This document shows, piece by piece, positions 4,604 to 6,010 of a DNA stretch of 6,010 nucleotides. The position numbers were made by a program, and so were the translations under genes. This DNA is from Candidatus Aenigmatarchaeota archaeon (GTDB taxonomy: Archaea > Aenigmatarchaeota > Aenigmatarchaeia > PWEA01 > B50-G16). The notes under the pieces are model-generated. The model did not search any database and was not told the origin of the DNA. It saw only the letters and a list, made by a program, of their open reading frames with translations. How positions within the stretch are numbered: the stretch's first letter is position 1; each line of letters opens with the position of its first letter. Location of the stretch: the NCBI GenBank assembly GCA_003663345.1, contig QMZU01000046.1:1-6010 (forward strand). Reading direction: 5' to 3'.

Positions 4604-5287
4604 TTCAGGGGAAGGAGTTTGATAGTGGCGTGTGACGTATCCATGGAACTCTTCAAAAGAATACTCCGTGAGACATACGATATGGATGAGGTTGGTGGAT
4701 ATAAACTCGGTTTCTATCTGGGGCTGAGGTACGGTTTAAAGGAAGTGGTTGAAGTTGCCAGAGAATTCACGGACAAGCCACTGATATACGACCATCAGAA
4801 GGCAGGCACCGATGTTCCCCACACAGGAGAGCTCTTTGCAAAGGTCTGTTCAGATGCAGGAGTGGATTCAGTGATACTCTTTCCCCAGTCAGGTCCGGAA
4901 ACCCTGAAAGAGTGGATCAGGGCAGCACAGGAAGAGGGTCTTGGGGTGATGGTCGGTGGACTGATGAGCCATAAAGGCTATCTCAAAAGCGAGGGCGGTC
5001 TGATAGATGATGAATCTATGATGAAAATATACACAGAGGCTGCTGAGCTTGGTGTGAGGGGGTTTGTTGTTCCGGGCACAAGGATCGATTGGATTAAAAA
5101 AATAAGTGTAACCTTGAAAGATTTCAATCCAACCTATTTCATTCCGGGTCTGTTCAGACAGGGGGGATCTGTGGAGGAGGTGGGAAAGATTCTTGACTCC
5201 TTCCATCCTATCATCGGTAGAGAGATATACGAATCGGATAATATCAGGGAGACCGTTTCAAAAATATATTCACAGTTGAAAGGGTGA
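4601..5287 (+). CDS. pyrF: Divergent orotidine-5'-phosphate decarboxylase-like protein
   Basis: A 228-residue TIM-barrel protein of the OMP decarboxylase superfamily. OMP decarboxylase converts orotidine monophosphate to UMP, the last step of de novo pyrimidine synthesis, in the cytosol. Visible family marks: D12 in IVACD at the first strand; K35 in GYKLG; the catalytic loop YDHQKAGTDVPHTG with D64, K67 and D71; GGLMSHKGYL, equivalent to the family's TEMSHPG; PGTR 158-161; PGLFRQGG, equivalent to PGVGAQGG; and the phosphate-binding GREIY at 206-210. Canonical enzymes have D-x-K-x2-D; here the spacing is D-x2-K-x3-D, two residues longer. From memory, similar DHQKAGTD sequences occur in a minor archaeal subgroup annotated as OMP decarboxylase, so it may be the organism's PyrF or a paralogue with another substrate. 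The TTG start abuts the nuclease stop in the same frame. The 3' end overlaps the DUF460 gene by 4 bases. Superfamily assignment is firm; the exact reaction is moderately supported. Confidence 0.8.
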   Translation: MFRGRSLIVACDVSMELFKRILRETYDMDEVGGYKLGFYLGLRYGLKEVVEVAREFTDKPLIYDHQKAGTDVPHTGELFAKVCSDAGVDSVILFPQSGPETLKEWIRAAQEEGLGVMVGGLMSHKGYLKSEGGLIDDESMMKIYTEAAELGVRGFVVPGTRIDWIKKISVTLKDFNPTYFIPGLFRQGGSVEEVGKILDSFHPIIGREIYESDNIRETVSKIYSQLKG

Positions 5288-6010
5288 TTCGAATCAAGAG
5301 AAACCTGATAGTCGGGATTGACCCGGGAACAAAAGCGGGTGTTGCAGTTCTGTCACTGCGCGGAAAAGTTCTTGGCTTGGAGAGCAAGAAGAACTTCGGT
5401 TTCGATTCGATGGTTGAGTTCATACTCAAACATGGCTCCCCTCTGATAATAGCAACTGATAGAAAGAAGGTTCCCTCAAGAATAGAGAAGCTCGCTGCTG
5501 CTTTTGATGCGAAGATATTCTCTCCGGAAAAGGATATGACAGGTGTGGAGAAACAGGAGTTAACCAAAAAGTTCGAGGTCAAGGATGACCACCAGAAGGA
5601 TGCGCTCGCCTCGGCGCTCGCTGCTTTCAAGGTCAACAGGAAACAGCTGAAGCAGATAGAGAGGACTCTTGAGAATCTGAGTCTGAACAGATACTTTGAG
5701 GATGTATGCGAGATGGTGATGAAAGGGAAGGCACACAACATTGCAGAGGCGATAGAGAAGCTCATGGAGAAGGAAAGAAAACCTGTGAAGAAAAAGAAGG
5801 ATGAAGGTTTGAAGGAGGTCGTGAAAGAGAGGGAAAAACAGGACCTGCTGAGGGATATTAAGGAAAAGGAGAAGAGCATAAAGGCATTGAAGGAATATAT
5901 ATTGAAGCTCGAGAAGAGGATTGAGAGATTGGAAAAGGAGCGGGACAGAATTCTGAGGGAACTGAGAGATTATGACGAGGAAATAAGAAAGGAAATCATC
6001 AGGGAGAGGG
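5284..6010 (+). CDS. DUF460/COG2433 RuvC-RNase H-fold protein, 3' end outside window
   Basis: The frame starts at GTG 5284-5286, overlapping the decarboxylase stop as GTGA, and stays open to the window end (242 complete codons). The N-terminal domain matches the archaeal DUF460 family, predicted nucleases of RNase H fold whose activity is not firmly established. Marks: VGIDPGT at residues 10-16 with D13; IIATDRKKVPSRIEK (D59); FSPEKDMTGVEKQEL; and DDHQKDALASAL (D102, H103, D106), the last acidic element of RuvC-like folds. From about residue 116 the chain becomes highly charged and helical. From about 170 it is a Lys/Glu/Arg-rich coiled coil (ALKEYILKLEKRIERLEKER). Family members are usually around 600 residues or more, so well over half is missing here, including the conserved C-terminal region. 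As the fourth gene of the helicase-nuclease operon it probably takes part in nucleic-acid processing, but this is inference from context. Confidence 0.85.
   Translation, partial: MIRIKRNLIVGIDPGTKAGVAVLSLRGKVLGLESKKNFGFDSMVEFILKHGSPLIIATDRKKVPSRIEKLAAAFDAKIFSPEKDMTGVEKQELTKKFEVKDDHQKDALASALAAFKVNRKQLKQIERTLENLSLNRYFEDVCEMVMKGKAHNIAEAIEKLMEKERKPVKKKKDEGLKEVVKEREKQDLLRDIKEKEKSIKALKEYILKLEKRIERLEKERDRILRELRDYDEEIRKEIIRER

Noticed and set aside
5244..5879. Long minus-strand open frame (about 211 codons)
   Set aside because: It lies antisense to the DUF460 coiled coil. Its Ser/Phe/Leu-rich translation is what the complement of Lys/Glu/Arg-rich codons gives. It has no recognisable motif, and the plus-strand protein is clearly conserved.
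1..6010. CRISPR array, tRNA, rRNA, insertion sequence or long repeats
   Set aside because: Reading through both strands showed no regularly spaced repeats, cloverleaf-like sequence, ribosomal RNA motifs or terminal inverted repeats. Almost all bases are accounted for by coding genes.

Overview
The window reads as archaeal, most likely from the euryarchaeal side. The evidence is: a Hef-type helicase and XPF-type nuclease, a DUF460/COG2433 RNase H-fold protein and a HerA-like ATPase; TATA boxes placed for archaeal promoters; GGTGA-type ribosome binding sites that match the archaeal 16S 3' end; and Arg/Ile codon use dominated by AGA/AGG and ATA. No lineage below that can be named safely from the sequence alone. 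The window is almost entirely coding and has no gene-free stretch longer than about 45 bases. I saw no rRNA, tRNA, CRISPR array, insertion sequence or integrase.

Layout. (1) Positions 1-602, + strand: the 3' part of an unrecognised gene that is visibly more AT-rich than the rest. (2) Positions 605-1014, - strand: two small, translationally coupled genes of unknown function. They run convergently into gene 1 with only 2 bases between the stop codons. (3) Positions 1015-1053: a 39-bp divergent promoter region. (4) Positions 1054-2331, + strand: a HerA/DUF87-type P-loop ATPase, probably read from a leaderless mRNA. (5) Positions 2332-6010, + strand: a promoter followed by a compact four-gene operon. 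It encodes a Hef-like superfamily 2 helicase, an XPF/ERCC4 nuclease with tandem HhH motifs, a divergent orotidine-5'-phosphate decarboxylase-like protein, and the N-terminal part of a DUF460 RuvC/RNase H-fold protein with a long coiled coil that runs off the window.

How it works together. The operon is dominated by DNA-structure processing. In most Euryarchaeota the helicase and nuclease are one polypeptide (Hef, the archaeal relative of FANCM/XPF) acting at stalled forks and branched DNA. Here they are two genes in the same reading frame, separated by one TGA that is followed at once by an ATG. The helicase ends in a PCNA-interaction-like peptide exactly at the split. The next junction (nuclease/decarboxylase) repeats the arrangement: GGTGA, four bases ending in TGA, then a start codon, still in the same frame. 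The decarboxylase and DUF460 genes overlap by 4 bases. Co-translation through stop-start coupling is therefore likely for all four. The most interesting points are this split Hef, the unusual D-x2-K-x3-D active-site spacing in the decarboxylase, the tightly packed divergent promoter, and the unidentified genes at the left end.
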